Source: Streptomyces sp. CB03234 (GTDB lineage Bacteria; Actinomycetota; Actinomycetes; Streptomycetales; Streptomycetaceae). From it: a stretch of DNA of 64,000 nucleotides. A program made the position numbers and the translations under genes. Where the stretch lies: assembly GCF_001905885.1 (NCBI RefSeq), contig NZ_LIYH01000003.1, positions 372,001 through 436,000 of the forward strand. Reading direction: 5' to 3'. Under the pieces are notes generated by a model. It did not search any database and was not told where the DNA came from. It saw only the letters and a program-made list of their open reading frames with translations. Each line of letters starts with the position of its first letter. Position 1 is the first letter of the stretch. Positions 32,858 through 41,196 of the stretch are shown here, piece by piece.

Positions 32858-33814
32858 GTGAGAGTTGGGGGCTCAGGGGTGCTGGCGGCGATAGGGCTCG
32901 ACGAGCGTGAGGAGTCGGCGTACCGCGCGCTCGTCGCGCTGGGCGCGGCCGAGGTCGCGGACCTCGCGCACCGGCTGGCGCTGCCGGAAGCGGACACCGA
33001 ACGGGCACTGCGGCGGCTGGAGTCGCACGGGCTCGCCGCCCGGTCGTCGGCGCGCGCCGGGCGGTGGGTGGCGGCGCCTCCGTCCGTGGCGCTGGGCGCG
33101 CTGCTGACGCGGCAGCGGCACGGCCTCGAACAGGCCGAGCGGGCGGCGGCGGCGCTGGCGCGGGAGTACCGGGCGGAGGCGGCGGAGCGGTCCGCGCACG
33201 ACCTGGTGGAGGTGGTGACCGGCGCCGCCGCGGTGGCGCACCGGCTGCGTCAGCTCCAGCTGGGCGCGACGGAGGAGGTGTGCGCGCTCGTCCCCGACGG
33301 ACCGGTCACCGTGCCAGAGCGCGGGGTGGCGTACCGGGTGGTGGTGGAGCGGGAGGCGCTGACGCGGGTCGCCGAGCTGTCGGCGGCCCTCGGGCACGGC
33401 CAACCAATCCGGGTGGCCGACCGGCTGCCGACGCGGCTGCTCCTCGCCGACCGGGCGCTGGCGATGGTGCCGCTGACCGGCGCGGAACCGGCCGCGCTGG
33501 TGGTGCACGCGAGCGCGCTGCTGGAGTCGCTGACGGCCCTGTTCGAGGCGGTGTGGCGGGAGGCGCTGCCGCTGCGCCTGGGACCGGAGGGCACGGTCAC
33601 GGAAGAGGAAGGGCCCGCCCCGGACGCCACGGACCTGGAGATCCTGTCGCTCCTGCTGGCGGGCCTGACGGACGCGAGCGTGGCCAAGCAGCTGGACCTG
33701 GGCCTCCGAACGGTCCAGCGCCGCGTGAAGGGCCTGATGGAACTGGCGGGCGTCACGACCCGCCTCCAACTGGGCTGGCACGCCCACGCCCGCGGCTGGG
33801 TGACCCGCGCCTGA
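32858..33814 (+). CDS. Helix-turn-helix regulator (TrmB-like N-terminus, LuxR-like C-terminus)
   Basis: 318 aa. N-terminal winged helix (about 10-65: IGLDEREESAYRALVALGAAEVADLA, then ERALRRLESHGLAARSS), a middle sensor-like region, and a C-terminal GerE/LuxR-type helix-turn-helix (about 252-310: EILSLLLAGLTDASVAKQL then GLRTVQRRVKGLMELAGVTTR). This two-ended arrangement is common in Streptomyces orphan regulators. GTG at 32858 is preceded by GGAATG/CACGG, a poor ribosome site; GTG at 32879 is an alternative. Divergent from the PP2C-like gene. The 242-bp gap between them holds no other recognisable element. Confidence 0.83.
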   Translation: MRVGGSGVLAAIGLDEREESAYRALVALGAAEVADLAHRLALPEADTERALRRLESHGLAARSSARAGRWVAAPPSVALGALLTRQRHGLEQAERAAAALAREYRAEAAERSAHDLVEVVTGAAAVAHRLRQLQLGATEEVCALVPDGPVTVPERGVAYRVVVEREALTRVAELSAALGHGQPIRVADRLPTRLLLADRALAMVPLTGAEPAALVVHASALLESLTALFEAVWREALPLRLGPEGTVTEEEGPAPDATDLEILSLLLAGLTDASVAKQLDLGLRTVQRRVKGLMELAGVTTRLQLGWHAHARGWVTRA

Positions 33815-33850
33815 ACTGCGGGAGCCCGAGCGGTCCGGCAGGCTGGCCAC

Positions 33851-34333
33851 ATGGGTGCGTGGCAGCTCCTCCTGGCGGGGCTGGTGATGCTGCTCGGACT
33901 GTTCGGCGTGCTCGTACCGGGCGTACCGGGCGCGTGGCTGGTGTGGGCCGCAGTGATGTGGTGGTCGCTGCACGTGCAGACCGGTCTGGCCTGGTGGCTG
34001 CTCGTCGGCTCCACCGCGCTGCTGCTGGTGACGCAGGCCGTCCTGTGGCAGCTCCCACCGCGCCGGCTGCGGGGCGTCGGGGTGAGCCGGCGGATGGTGG
34101 CGTACGCCGGGGTCGGCGCGCTGCTCGGGTTCATCCTGCTGCCCGTCGTCGGAGCCGTACCGGGGTACGTCGGCGGCATCTACCTCTGCGAGCGGCTCCG
34201 CCTGGGTGGTCACCGCCCCGCCATGACGTCCACCCGGACCGTGATGCGGGCGATCGGGACGAGCGTGCTGGTGGAGCTGTTCGCGTGCCTGATGATCGTC
34301 GGCGCGTGGATGGGAGCGGTGCTCGGCGGCTGA
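33851..34333 (+). CDS. DUF456 membrane protein
   Basis: 160 aa with four or five transmembrane segments (LLLAGLVMLLGLFGVLVPGVPG, LAWWLLVGSTALLLVTQAVL, VAYAGVGALLGFILLPVVGAVPGYVGG, and GTSVLVELFACLMIVGAWMG). The glycine-rich VPGVPGAWLVW and GAVPGYVGGIYLCERLR segments match the DUF456 family of small integral membrane proteins, whose function is unknown. 36 nt after the regulator gene, possibly co-transcribed. Confidence 0.87.
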   Translation: MGAWQLLLAGLVMLLGLFGVLVPGVPGAWLVWAAVMWWSLHVQTGLAWWLLVGSTALLLVTQAVLWQLPPRRLRGVGVSRRMVAYAGVGALLGFILLPVVGAVPGYVGGIYLCERLRLGGHRPAMTSTRTVMRAIGTSVLVELFACLMIVGAWMGAVLGG

Positions 34334-34655
34334 CCTGCGCTCCCTGGGCGGGCCCGGCCTGATCGCCCACCGTCCCGGGGCGTGGCCGTGCCCCATCCCT
34401 CCGGCCCGCAGATCGCCACCGGCCGGGGTGGGGCCGTGCAGGGTCGCCCCCGCAGAGGCTGGCGGCTCCGTGACGGCTCCCTTGCCCGTACCTGAGGCCG
34501 CCGGCCTCGAGGAGGTGAGCCCGGAGGGGCCACGCCCCCCACGCCCCCCACGCCCCGGCAGGCCACCGACCCGCACGGCACCGGGGCGAACCGGGAACGG
34601 GCACCGCCCCGGGAGGAGCCGCCGCAAGGGCACCGCCCCGTCCCGTTGTGCCCAC

Positions 34656-34700
34656 CCTCCCCCAAGCTCTCGGCTTCGCTCGAGCAGGGCGGACCCCCAT
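34656..34700. repeat. Probable dispersed Streptomyces intergenic element
   Basis: CTCCCCCAAGCTCTCGGCTT followed by CGCTCGAGCAGGG and a GGACCCCCAT end. I recall near-identical GC-rich elements with this AGCTCTCGGCTTCGCTCGAGC core in many Streptomyces intergenic regions; confirm by genome-wide search. It lies in the 638-bp gene-free stretch 34334-34971. Confidence 0.55.
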
Positions 34701-34710
34701 CGCCCCAGCG

Positions 34711-34842
34711 GGACGACTGCCCACAACGGGGGCGGAGGGAGGGAGGCACCGCCCAGCGGGACGACTGCCCACCACGGGGTGGCGGGCGCCGGACGACTGC
34801 CCACAACGGGTTGACGGGCGTCTGACGACTGCCCACAACGGG
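34711..34842. repeat. Four direct repeats of GGACGACTGCCCACAACGGG
   Basis: Copies at 34711-34730, 34759-34778 (one mismatch), 34791-34810 and 34824-34842 (lacking the first base), spaced 48, 32 and 32 bp apart. A related inverted half copy, CCCGTTGTG, lies near 34642. No open frame with ribosome site accompanies them. The rest of 34334-34971 is GC-rich non-coding sequence, including a small GAGGCCGCCGGCCTC hairpin near 34494. Confidence 0.8.
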
Positions 34843-34971
34843 GGAGAGCCGACCAGCGGGACGGAGGCCCACAGCGCGGGAGGGAGCCGGCACCGGGCAA
34901 AGGCCCTCGGGGCGGGGCCGGCGGGCACGGATGGGGACGCGCCACAACGGGAGCCCCCCGGGGGTGAGGCG

Positions 34972-36084
34972 TCAGCGGGGGCGGTCGCCGCGTTTGGTTC
35001 GCAGGGCCTCGCGGCCCGCCGCGGACTTGCGCTTCCAGTCCTTGAGGATCTCGGACCGCAGCCGGGCGTCGGTCTTCGCGACGATCCGCTGGTTCTCGCG
35101 CAGCAGCTTGCGGTAGCTGTCGAGCCGGCGCCCGGCCAGCGCGCCGTCCTCGATGGCGGCGAGCACCGCGCAGCCCGGTTCCGTCAGGTGGGCGCAGTCG
35201 TGGAAGCGGCACTGCTCCGCCAGTTCCTCGATCTCCGAGAAGACCTGCCCGACGCCGGACTCGGCGTCCCACAGGCCGACGCCCCGCAGCCCCGGCGTGT
35301 CGATGAGGACGCCGCCGCCGGGCAGGGCGAGGAGGTTGCGGGTGGTCGTGGTGTGCCGGCCCTTGCCGTCGACCTCGCGGGTGGCCTGCACGGCCATGAC
35401 GTCCTCGCCGAGCAGGGCGTTGGCGAGGGTCGACTTGCCGGCTCCCGAGGTGCCGAGCAGCACGCTCGTGCCGCCCGCGACGACGGCGGCGAGCGCGTCG
35501 ACGCCCTCGCCGCCGACGGCGCTCACCGGCAGCACCCGCACTCCCGGCGCGGCGGCCTCGACGTCCTGTACCAGGTACGACAGGCCGACCGGGTCGGGCA
35601 CCACGTCCGCCTTCGTCAGGGCGACGAGCGGCTGCGCGCCCGATTCCCACGCGAGCGCGAGGAACCGTTCGACGCGGCCGAGGTCCAGCTCGACGGAGAG
35701 CGGGACGGCGATGATCGCGTGGTCGACGTTGGCGGCGAGGATCTGCCCCTCGGAGCGGGTGGAGGAGGTGGAGCGTACGAAGGCGGTGCGGCGCGGCAGA
35801 TACGCGCGTACGTACCGGGGGTTGCCGTCGGTCTCGACGGCGGCCCAGTCGCCGGTGCAGATGACCCGCAGGGGGTCGTGCGGGGTGACGAACGCGGTGT
35901 CACCGCGGACGACGCCGTCCGGGGTGACGATGTCGCACTGGCCGCGGTCCACCCGTACGACCCGTCCCGGAACCAGTCCTTGGTCGGCGTACCGGGCGAA
36001 CTCGGCCTCCCACCGGCTGTCCCAGCCGTACGGGGTGAGGGCGTTCGAGAAAGACGAAAAAGACGAAGGTGAAGCGAGAGACAA
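34972..36084 (-). CDS. rsgA: Ribosome small-subunit-dependent GTPase A
   Basis: 370 aa. Circularly permuted GTPase: an N-terminal OB fold (about 30-100), then the G4 motif TKAD, then G1 GTSGAGKST, then G3 DTPGLRGVG, and a C-terminal zinc motif CRFHDCAHLTEPGC. RsgA/EngC matures the 30S subunit by checking the decoding centre. The only in-frame start that fits is TTG at 36084, with GAAGGG 6 nt upstream; it gives a Ser/Phe-rich leader (SPSSFSSFSN) before the conserved LTPYGWD. A weak start codon could limit expression. Confidence 0.93.
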   Translation of the reverse strand: MSLASPSSFSSFSNALTPYGWDSRWEAEFARYADQGLVPGRVVRVDRGQCDIVTPDGVVRGDTAFVTPHDPLRVICTGDWAAVETDGNPRYVRAYLPRRTAFVRSTSSTRSEGQILAANVDHAIIAVPLSVELDLGRVERFLALAWESGAQPLVALTKADVVPDPVGLSYLVQDVEAAAPGVRVLPVSAVGGEGVDALAAVVAGGTSVLLGTSGAGKSTLANALLGEDVMAVQATREVDGKGRHTTTTRNLLALPGGGVLIDTPGLRGVGLWDAESGVGQVFSEIEELAEQCRFHDCAHLTEPGCAVLAAIEDGALAGRRLDSYRKLLRENQRIVAKTDARLRSEILKDWKRKSAAGREALRTKRGDRPR

Positions 36085-36135
36085 GGGGGGCCCTTCGAAG
36101 GGTGGCCCCGGGCGGCGCCCGCTGTGGGCGATGTG

Positions 36136-36207
36136 TCAGCCGGTGACCACGGAGGTGGAGTGAAGCAACGTCTGGATGTGGGCAGCGCCCATCGCAACGA
36201 CAGCCAT
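36136..36207 (-). CDS. Mini-ORF (23 codons) with very strong ribosome site upstream of rsgA
   Basis: Encodes a 23-residue peptide beginning MAVVAMGAAHIQTLL. The ATG is preceded by AGGAGGTGTGACCG, close to an ideal Shine-Dalgarno, much better than that of rsgA 51 nt downstream. It may be a leader peptide controlling rsgA, or a real small protein. It is not one of the Cys-type leaders I know. Too short for homology judgement by eye. Confidence 0.5.
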   Translation of the reverse strand: MAVVAMGAAHIQTLLHSTSVVTG

Positions 36208-36296
36208 CGGTCACACCTCCTGGTCATGCGCTCGCAGTTGTGCGGAACTCCTTCACCTTAGTCGGACGGCCCCGCCGCGCGCCAAGGGTTTTTCGG

Positions 36297-36881
36297 CTAC
36301 ACCGCCTTGAGCGTCGCGGCGCCGAAGGAGACGTCGAAGCGGTCGCACCAGATGCTGACGCTGGTGTACTTCTTCGGGTCGAACTCGGCGGGCAGCGCGT
36401 AGTTCTGGTCGCCCTTGTTGCCCTTGAGGTCGCCGAGGCTGAGGTAGGCGCCGTCGTCGAAGACGTGCCAGCCGGCCTTGCCCTCCCGTACGGGGGCGTC
36501 GGTGACCCAGACCTTGAGGTCGGGGCCGTTGCTGGTGTCGAGGTTCTCGATCCGGAGGATCCGGGACCCGTCGGCGAGCTTCACCACCCGCACGGTGCCC
36601 GTGGTGCTGTGCTCGTGGCTGATCAGGGTGCCGGTGGCGAGCGTCTGCGGCCCGGCGGGCGCGGCGGGTTCGGACGGCGCCGTCGACGGGTCGCCCGAGG
36701 GGTCGGTTAGGGCCGTGGACGTCGTGGAGGGGGCCGCCGGCGGGACCGCCTCGCTCACCGTTTGGTCCGCCCACAGCTTCCACGGCTGGAACCAGTAGAG
36801 CCCGAAGCCCACCGCCACCAGGACGAGCACCAGGGCGCCGATCACCACCTTGCTGGTCATCAGACGTCTTACGCGTGTCAC
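36297..36881 (-). CDS. Membrane-anchored DM13 domain protein
   Basis: 194 aa. One transmembrane helix near residues 12-32 (VVIGALVLVLVAVGFGLYWF), a Ser/Thr/Pro-rich linker (about 45-80), then an extracytoplasmic DM13 domain: TLISHEHSTTGTVRVVKLADGS, LRIENLDTSNGPDLKVWV, GDLKGNKGDQNYALPAEFD and SVSIWCDRFDVSFGAATL. DM13 domains carry a near-invariant Cys (here in IWCDRF) and are predicted redox or electron-transfer modules. GTG at 36881 follows GAGGAGG. Function in bacteria is unproven. Confidence 0.88.
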   Translation of the reverse strand: MTRVRRLMTSKVVIGALVLVLVAVGFGLYWFQPWKLWADQTVSEAVPPAAPSTTSTALTDPSGDPSTAPSEPAAPAGPQTLATGTLISHEHSTTGTVRVVKLADGSRILRIENLDTSNGPDLKVWVTDAPVREGKAGWHVFDDGAYLSLGDLKGNKGDQNYALPAEFDPKKYTSVSIWCDRFDVSFGAATLKAV

Positions 36882-36989
36882 GACTGCCTCCTCGAATCCC
36901 GCATGTCCTGCATCCGTCCCGCATCTGTCCTGCATCCCATTCAACGCGGGAAAAGCCCTGCTGAGGCCCGCGATCCGGTGACGAAAGTC

Positions 36990-38108
36990 TTACGCCGGGC
37001 CCGGCGCCGCCGGCAGCGTCACCTCGAAGCGGCAGCCGCCCTGGACGTTGCGCACCCCCGTGTGGCCCTGGTGCGCCTCGACGATGCCGCGCACGATGGC
37101 GAGGCCGAGCCCGGCGCCGGCGGGCGGGGTTCTGGCGGCCGTGCCGCGCCAGCCGGTGTCGAACACGCGGGGCAGGTCGCCCTCCGGGATGCCGCCGCAG
37201 CCGTCGGTGACGGACAGGACCACCTCACCGGCGCGGCGCTCGGCGGCGACGGCGACCGTGCCGTCGGGCGGGGTCCGGCGGATCGCGTTGACCAGGAGGT
37301 TGCCCAGCACCCGGGTCATCTCCCGGCCGTCCACCTCGACCGGCACGGCGTCGACCCGCTCGCCGACGAGCCGGACGCCGAGCTCGCGGGCGAGCGGGTC
37401 GGCACCCGCCATGGCCTCGCCGACCAGGTCGTACACGGATATCCGGGCCGGGGTGAGCGCGAGCGTACCGGCATGGATGCGGGAGAGGTCGAAGAGGTCG
37501 CCGACCATGGCGTTGAGCCGGTCGATCTCGGTGCGGATCTGCCGGAAGTAGCGCTGCGGGTCGGGCGCGACACCGTCCTCCAGGGCCTCGGACATGGCAC
37601 GTACTCCGGCGAGCGGCGTGCGCAGGTCGTGCGATATCCAGGCGACGAGGTCGCGCCGGGAGGCCTCGAGGGCCTGTTCCCGTTCGCGTGACGCGGCCAG
37701 TTTGGCGCTGGTCGCGGCCAGTTCGCGGCTGAGCGCGGCCAGTTCGGCGGTGGAGGCGCCGTCCGGGGCGGCGAAGCTGCCACCCTCGCCGAAGGACCGT
37801 GCGGCCAGGGTCAGTTCGCGGCTGCGGGCGACGACCCAGCGTCCGAGCACCAGGGCGGTGACGAGCGAGACGACCGCGGCCATGGCGACGACCGTGGTGA
37901 CGACGGAGAAGTCGTGCGGCTCCAGGAACATCGCCTTGCAGACGGTGAGGGTGCCCGCCAGCATCGCGGTCACCGTGACGGCCGCGACCACCGTCAGCGA
38001 GACCACGACCGACTTGTGGCGCAGGGCGCGCAGCACCAGGGCGCCGACGAGCCCCGCGGCGGACGCCCCGGCGAGGGCGTACCCCGCGATGAGCAGAAGG
38101 TCACGCAT
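36990..38108 (-). CDS. Sensor histidine kinase
   Basis: 372 aa. Three transmembrane helices in the first 95 residues with little extracytoplasmic sequence, a HAMP-like linker, the dimerisation domain with WISHDLRTPLAGVR (phospho-His about 160), and the ATPase domain with N-box VLGNLLVNAIRRTPP, G1 VTDGCGGIP and G2 GAGLGLAIVRGIVEAHQG. The lack of a large sensor loop suggests sensing within the membrane. It overlaps the response regulator gene by 8 nt; ATG at 38108 has GGAGG upstream, while ATG at 38123 is an alternative. Partner: the regulator at 38101-38802. Confidence 0.92.
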   Translation of the reverse strand: MRDLLLIAGYALAGASAAGLVGALVLRALRHKSVVVSLTVVAAVTVTAMLAGTLTVCKAMFLEPHDFSVVTTVVAMAAVVSLVTALVLGRWVVARSRELTLAARSFGEGGSFAAPDGASTAELAALSRELAATSAKLAASREREQALEASRRDLVAWISHDLRTPLAGVRAMSEALEDGVAPDPQRYFRQIRTEIDRLNAMVGDLFDLSRIHAGTLALTPARISVYDLVGEAMAGADPLARELGVRLVGERVDAVPVEVDGREMTRVLGNLLVNAIRRTPPDGTVAVAAERRAGEVVLSVTDGCGGIPEGDLPRVFDTGWRGTAARTPPAGAGLGLAIVRGIVEAHQGHTGVRNVQGGCRFEVTLPAAPGPA

Positions 38109-38802
38109 CACTGCCTCCGTCATCGGAATCCCCCGCCTCGAAGCGGTACCCGACGCCCCACACCGTCTGGATCAGCCGGGGGTTCGCCGGGTCGTCCTCG
38201 ACCTTGCCGCGCAGCCGCCGCACATGGACGGTGACGGTCGACAGGTCGCCGAACTCCCAGCCCCACACCTCGCGCATCAGGGCCTCCCTGCTGTGGGCCC
38301 GGCCGGGGTGCCGCATCAGGTGGCCGAGCAGGTCGAACTCGCGCAGCGTCAGCGACAGTTCCCGGCCGTCCTTGGTGGCCCGGCGGGCGGCCGGGTCGAG
38401 GGTGATGCCCGCGGCCCGCGCGGGCGCGGCGGCCGGGGGCGCGGCGCTGCGGCGCAGCACGGACTCGACGCGCAGCACCAGTTCACGCGGGCTGAACGGC
38501 TTGGTCACATAGTCGTCGGCGCCGACTTCCAGGCCGAGGATCCGGTCCTCCTCGTCACCGCGCGCGGTGAGCATGATGACCGGCACGGGGCCCTGCCCGC
38601 GCAGGGTGCGGCACACCTCCAGGCCGTCCATGCCGGGCAGCATCAGGTCGAGGACGACGAGGTCGGGCCGGTGCGCGGCGGCGAGCCGCAGCGCCTCGGG
38701 GCCGTCGGCCGCCCGGTCCACGGCGAACCCGGCCCGCTCCAGGTAGCCCGTGACGACCTCGGAGACCGTGGGGTCGTCGTCCACGACGAGGATGTTCCGC
38801 AT
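38101..38802 (-). CDS. OmpR-family response regulator
   Basis: 233 aa. Receiver domain with acidic pocket VVDDD, phospho-acceptor Asp 52 in VVLDLMLPG, Thr in MLTARG and Lys in DDYVTKPFSP, followed by a winged-helix DNA-binding domain (about 140-225: LTLREFDLLGHLMRHPGRAHSREALM and VTVHVRRLRGKVEDDP, ending QTVWGVGYRFE). First gene of a two-component operon. Divergent from the VOC gene by 100 bp. Confidence 0.93.
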   Translation of the reverse strand: MRNILVVDDDPTVSEVVTGYLERAGFAVDRAADGPEALRLAAAHRPDLVVLDLMLPGMDGLEVCRTLRGQGPVPVIMLTARGDEEDRILGLEVGADDYVTKPFSPRELVLRVESVLRRSAAPPAAAPARAAGITLDPAARRATKDGRELSLTLREFDLLGHLMRHPGRAHSREALMREVWGWEFGDLSTVTVHVRRLRGKVEDDPANPRLIQTVWGVGYRFEAGDSDDGGSDA

Positions 38803-38902
38803 GCCGCCAGTGTCGCTCAGGGCACTGACAACGACCCATGACGATCCGGTGACGTCCGATTCGTACAAGACCGGCCGAGGCCGGGCTGCCTACCGTCCCG
38901 GT

Positions 38903-39310
38903 ATGACTACCGCACCCCGACTCGACGCGATCGGCCTCGTCGTCTCCGACATGGCCGCCTCCCTCGCCTTCTACCGCCGCCTCGGCCTGGACATCCCGGC
39001 CGGTGCCGACTCCGCCCCGCACGTCGAGGTCACCCTGCCCGGTGGCGTGCGGGTGCTGTGGGACACCGAGGAGGTGATCCGTTCCTTCGACCCGGACTGG
39101 ACCCGTCCCCGGGGCGGCGACCGGCTCGGCCTGGCGTTCCGCTGTGCGGGCCCCGCTGAGGTGGACGCGACCTACGAGGCGCTGGTGGCGGCCGGTCACC
39201 GGGGCCGGCTGAAGCCCTGGGACGCGGTGTGGGGCCAGCGCTACGCGGTGGTGCTGGACCCGGACGGCTGCGGGGTGTCCCTCTTCGCCGACGCCACGGA
39301 CGCCACGTAG
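38903..39310 (+). CDS. VOC (glyoxalase/bleomycin-resistance-like) family protein
   Basis: 135 aa, one vicinal-oxygen-chelate unit of two beta-alpha-beta-beta-beta modules: [24 protein letters not shown], then [29 protein letters not shown], and [20 protein letters not shown]. The usual first metal His (HxxxxV) is replaced by Ala-Ile-Gly, so classical glyoxalase activity is doubtful; binding or metal-free chemistry is possible. The last 70 bp overlap the convergent AraC gene. Confidence 0.85.
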   Translation: MTTAPRLDAIGLVVSDMAASLAFYRRLGLDIPAGADSAPHVEVTLPGGVRVLWDTEEVIRSFDPDWTRPRGGDRLGLAFRCAGPAEVDATYEALVAAGHRGRLKPWDAVWGQRYAVVLDPDGCGVSLFADATDAT

Positions 39311-39978
39311 GCGCCCAGCGTGGTGCCGCCCAGGGCGCGCGTCTCCCGTGCCAGGTGGGCCTGATCCGTACAGCCCGCCTCGGCGGCCGCCCGCGCGTAC
39401 GGCACACCCGCCCGTACGAGCGCGAGGGCGCGCTGGAGCCGCAGCACCCGGGCGAGCGTCTTGGGCCCGTACCCGAAAGCGTCCAGGGAGCGCCGGTGCA
39501 GCTGCCGGGCGCCCAGCCCGACGGCCTCGGCGGTGGCGGCGACCGTGCGCCCGGCGTTCAGCCCGTCGACGACGGCCCGCAGCAGCGGGTCGGGGCGCGG
39601 CGCGTCGGCGGCGTGCCGCAGCGCCAGGTCCTCCAGCGCGGCGGCCTGGTCGGCGGCGTCCCCGATGCGCTCGGCCAGCCGCCGCACCCGGTCGCCCGGC
39701 CACAGCGCGGCCAGCTCCACGCGCGCGTCGCGCAGCTCGTGCGCGGGCACGCCGAGCAGGGTGGGGGCGTCCCCGGGGGCGAAGCGGACGCCGGCGTACC
39801 GGGCGCCGGGGTTCTCGGGGACGTACGCACGGGTGTCGGGGCCGGCGACGTACAGCCGTCCCTCGCTCCAGAGCAGGTCCATGCAGCCGTCGGGCAGTAC
39901 CGAGAAGGGGGCCGCCGGGCCGCCCGTACGGGTCCAGACGACGGCGCCGTCGAGCCGTGAGGGGCGTTCCTCGTACAC
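39241..39978 (-). CDS. AraC-family regulator
   Basis: 245 aa. The N-terminal sensor region ([43 protein letters not shown]) is typical of the DUF6597-type AraC proteins. The C-terminal AraC helix-turn-helix pair follows (about 155-235: [28 protein letters not shown], then [25 protein letters not shown]). The 3' end overlaps the VOC gene by 70 bp on the other strand. It starts 11 nt after the BrkB gene ends and may be co-transcribed with it. Target unknown. Confidence 0.9.
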   Translation of the reverse strand: MYEERPSRLDGAVVWTRTGGPAAPFSVLPDGCMDLLWSEGRLYVAGPDTRAYVPENPGARYAGVRFAPGDAPTLLGVPAHELRDARVELAALWPGDRVRRLAERIGDAADQAAALEDLALRHAADAPRPDPLLRAVVDGLNAGRTVAATAEAVGLGARQLHRRSLDAFGYGPKTLARVLRLQRALALVRAGVPYARAAAEAGCTDQAHLARETRALGGTTLGAYVASVASAKRDTPQPSGSSTTA

Positions 39979-39988
39979 GCCCCCAAGG

Positions 39989-41179
39989 CTAGGCGGCGCC
40001 TCCCTGATCCCGGTCCTTGTCCCGGCCCTTGTCCCGGTCCTTGTCGCGGCCCTTCTCGCGTTCCTTCTCCTTCGGCGTGTGCAGCCGGGACTTGACGTCG
40101 TCCGGCGGCAGGAACCGCGACCAGCGCTCCGGGAACTCCGACGGCATGTCCGGGTCCTCGTCGTCCAGGCCCTCGACGGCCGCCTTGGCGCGGGCGACCA
40201 GGGCGGCGGCCTCCGCCGTGCGGGCGCGTTCGTTCTCGGCGCGGGCGGCCGCCGTGGTGGCGGCGGGCCAGACGCGGTCGATCGCCGCGTTCACCGCCGC
40301 GCCCACCAGGACCGCGAAGGCGGAGATGCCGATCCACAGCAGGACCGCGATGGGCGCGGCGAGCGAGCCGTAGATCGTCGGGCCCTCGACCGTACTGGTC
40401 AGGTAGATGCGCAGCAGGAAGCTGCCGAGCACCCACATGACGAACGCCACCAGCGCGCCGGGGACGTCCTCGATCCAGGGGGAACGCACCGGGACGGACA
40501 CGTGGTAGAGGGTGGTGAGGAAGGCGATGGACAGCAGGATCACGACCGGCCAGTACAGGACGGCGACGACCTCGGTGCCCCAGGGCACCAGTTCCACCAC
40601 CCGGTCGGGGCCGACCACCGCCAGCGGCAGGACGACCGCGCCGATGAGCAGGGCGATGATGTAGAGCAGGAAGGCCAGCAGCCGGGTGGCGACGATGCCG
40701 CGGTGGCCGTCCAGGCCGTACATCACGGTGATGGTGTCGATGAAGACGTTCACCGCCCGCGAGCCGGACCACAGGGCGATGGCGAAACCGATCGAGATGA
40801 TGTCGGGGCGCCCACCGTGGGTGACGTCGGCCAGCAGCGGTTTGGCGATGTCGTTGACGCCCCGGTCGGACAGGACCGTGCCGACCGCTCCGAGGATGTT
40901 GCGCTCGATGGAGGCGACGGTGGTGGTGTCGGTCCACTCGTCGATGTAGCCGAGGAGCCCGATCAGGCCCAGCATCAGTGGCGGCAGCGACAGGAGGGTG
41001 AAGAACGCCGCCTCGGCGGCGAGGCCGAGGATCCGGTACTCGATGCACGAATTGACGGTGTCCTTCAGGAGCAGCCAGACCATCCTCCGCTTCGACACGT
41101 TGCGGTAGAGGGCCCGGGCCCGGTGGAGTCTGCCCTGGGACCGAGGAGTCCCCGGGGGTGTTTCATTTGCTGCCTGCAC
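39989..41179 (-). CDS. YihY/BrkB-family membrane protein
   Basis: 396 aa. Six transmembrane segments with the family features [39 protein letters not shown], and [33 protein letters not shown]. Often misnamed ribonuclease BN; function unknown, possibly transport. The tail after about residue 370 is a charged [10 protein letters not shown] repeat encoded by a short DNA tandem repeat. The start is unclear: GTG at 41179 overlaps the end of AAGGAGG, leaving no spacer, and no better in-frame start exists before residue 28. The promoter region is shared with the divergent dehydrogenase gene, 17 bp away. Confidence 0.88.
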   Translation of the reverse strand: MQAANETPPGTPRSQGRLHRARALYRNVSKRRMVWLLLKDTVNSCIEYRILGLAAEAAFFTLLSLPPLMLGLIGLLGYIDEWTDTTTVASIERNILGAVGTVLSDRGVNDIAKPLLADVTHGGRPDIISIGFAIALWSGSRAVNVFIDTITVMYGLDGHRGIVATRLLAFLLYIIALLIGAVVLPLAVVGPDRVVELVPWGTEVVAVLYWPVVILLSIAFLTTLYHVSVPVRSPWIEDVPGALVAFVMWVLGSFLLRIYLTSTVEGPTIYGSLAAPIAVLLWIGISAFAVLVGAAVNAAIDRVWPAATTAAARAENERARTAEAAALVARAKAAVEGLDDEDPDMPSEFPERWSRFLPPDDVKSRLHTPKEKEREKGRDKDRDKGRDKDRDQGGAA

Positions 41180-41196
41180 CTCCTTACCGTATCCGC

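Noticed and set aside
29823..32861. 1012-codon plus-strand open frame
   Set aside because: Antisense of poxB and the PP2C-like gene; no domain of its own.
34334..34971. Plus-strand frames in the repeat-rich gap
   Set aside because: They have repetitive composition, no ribosome sites and no similarity to known domains.
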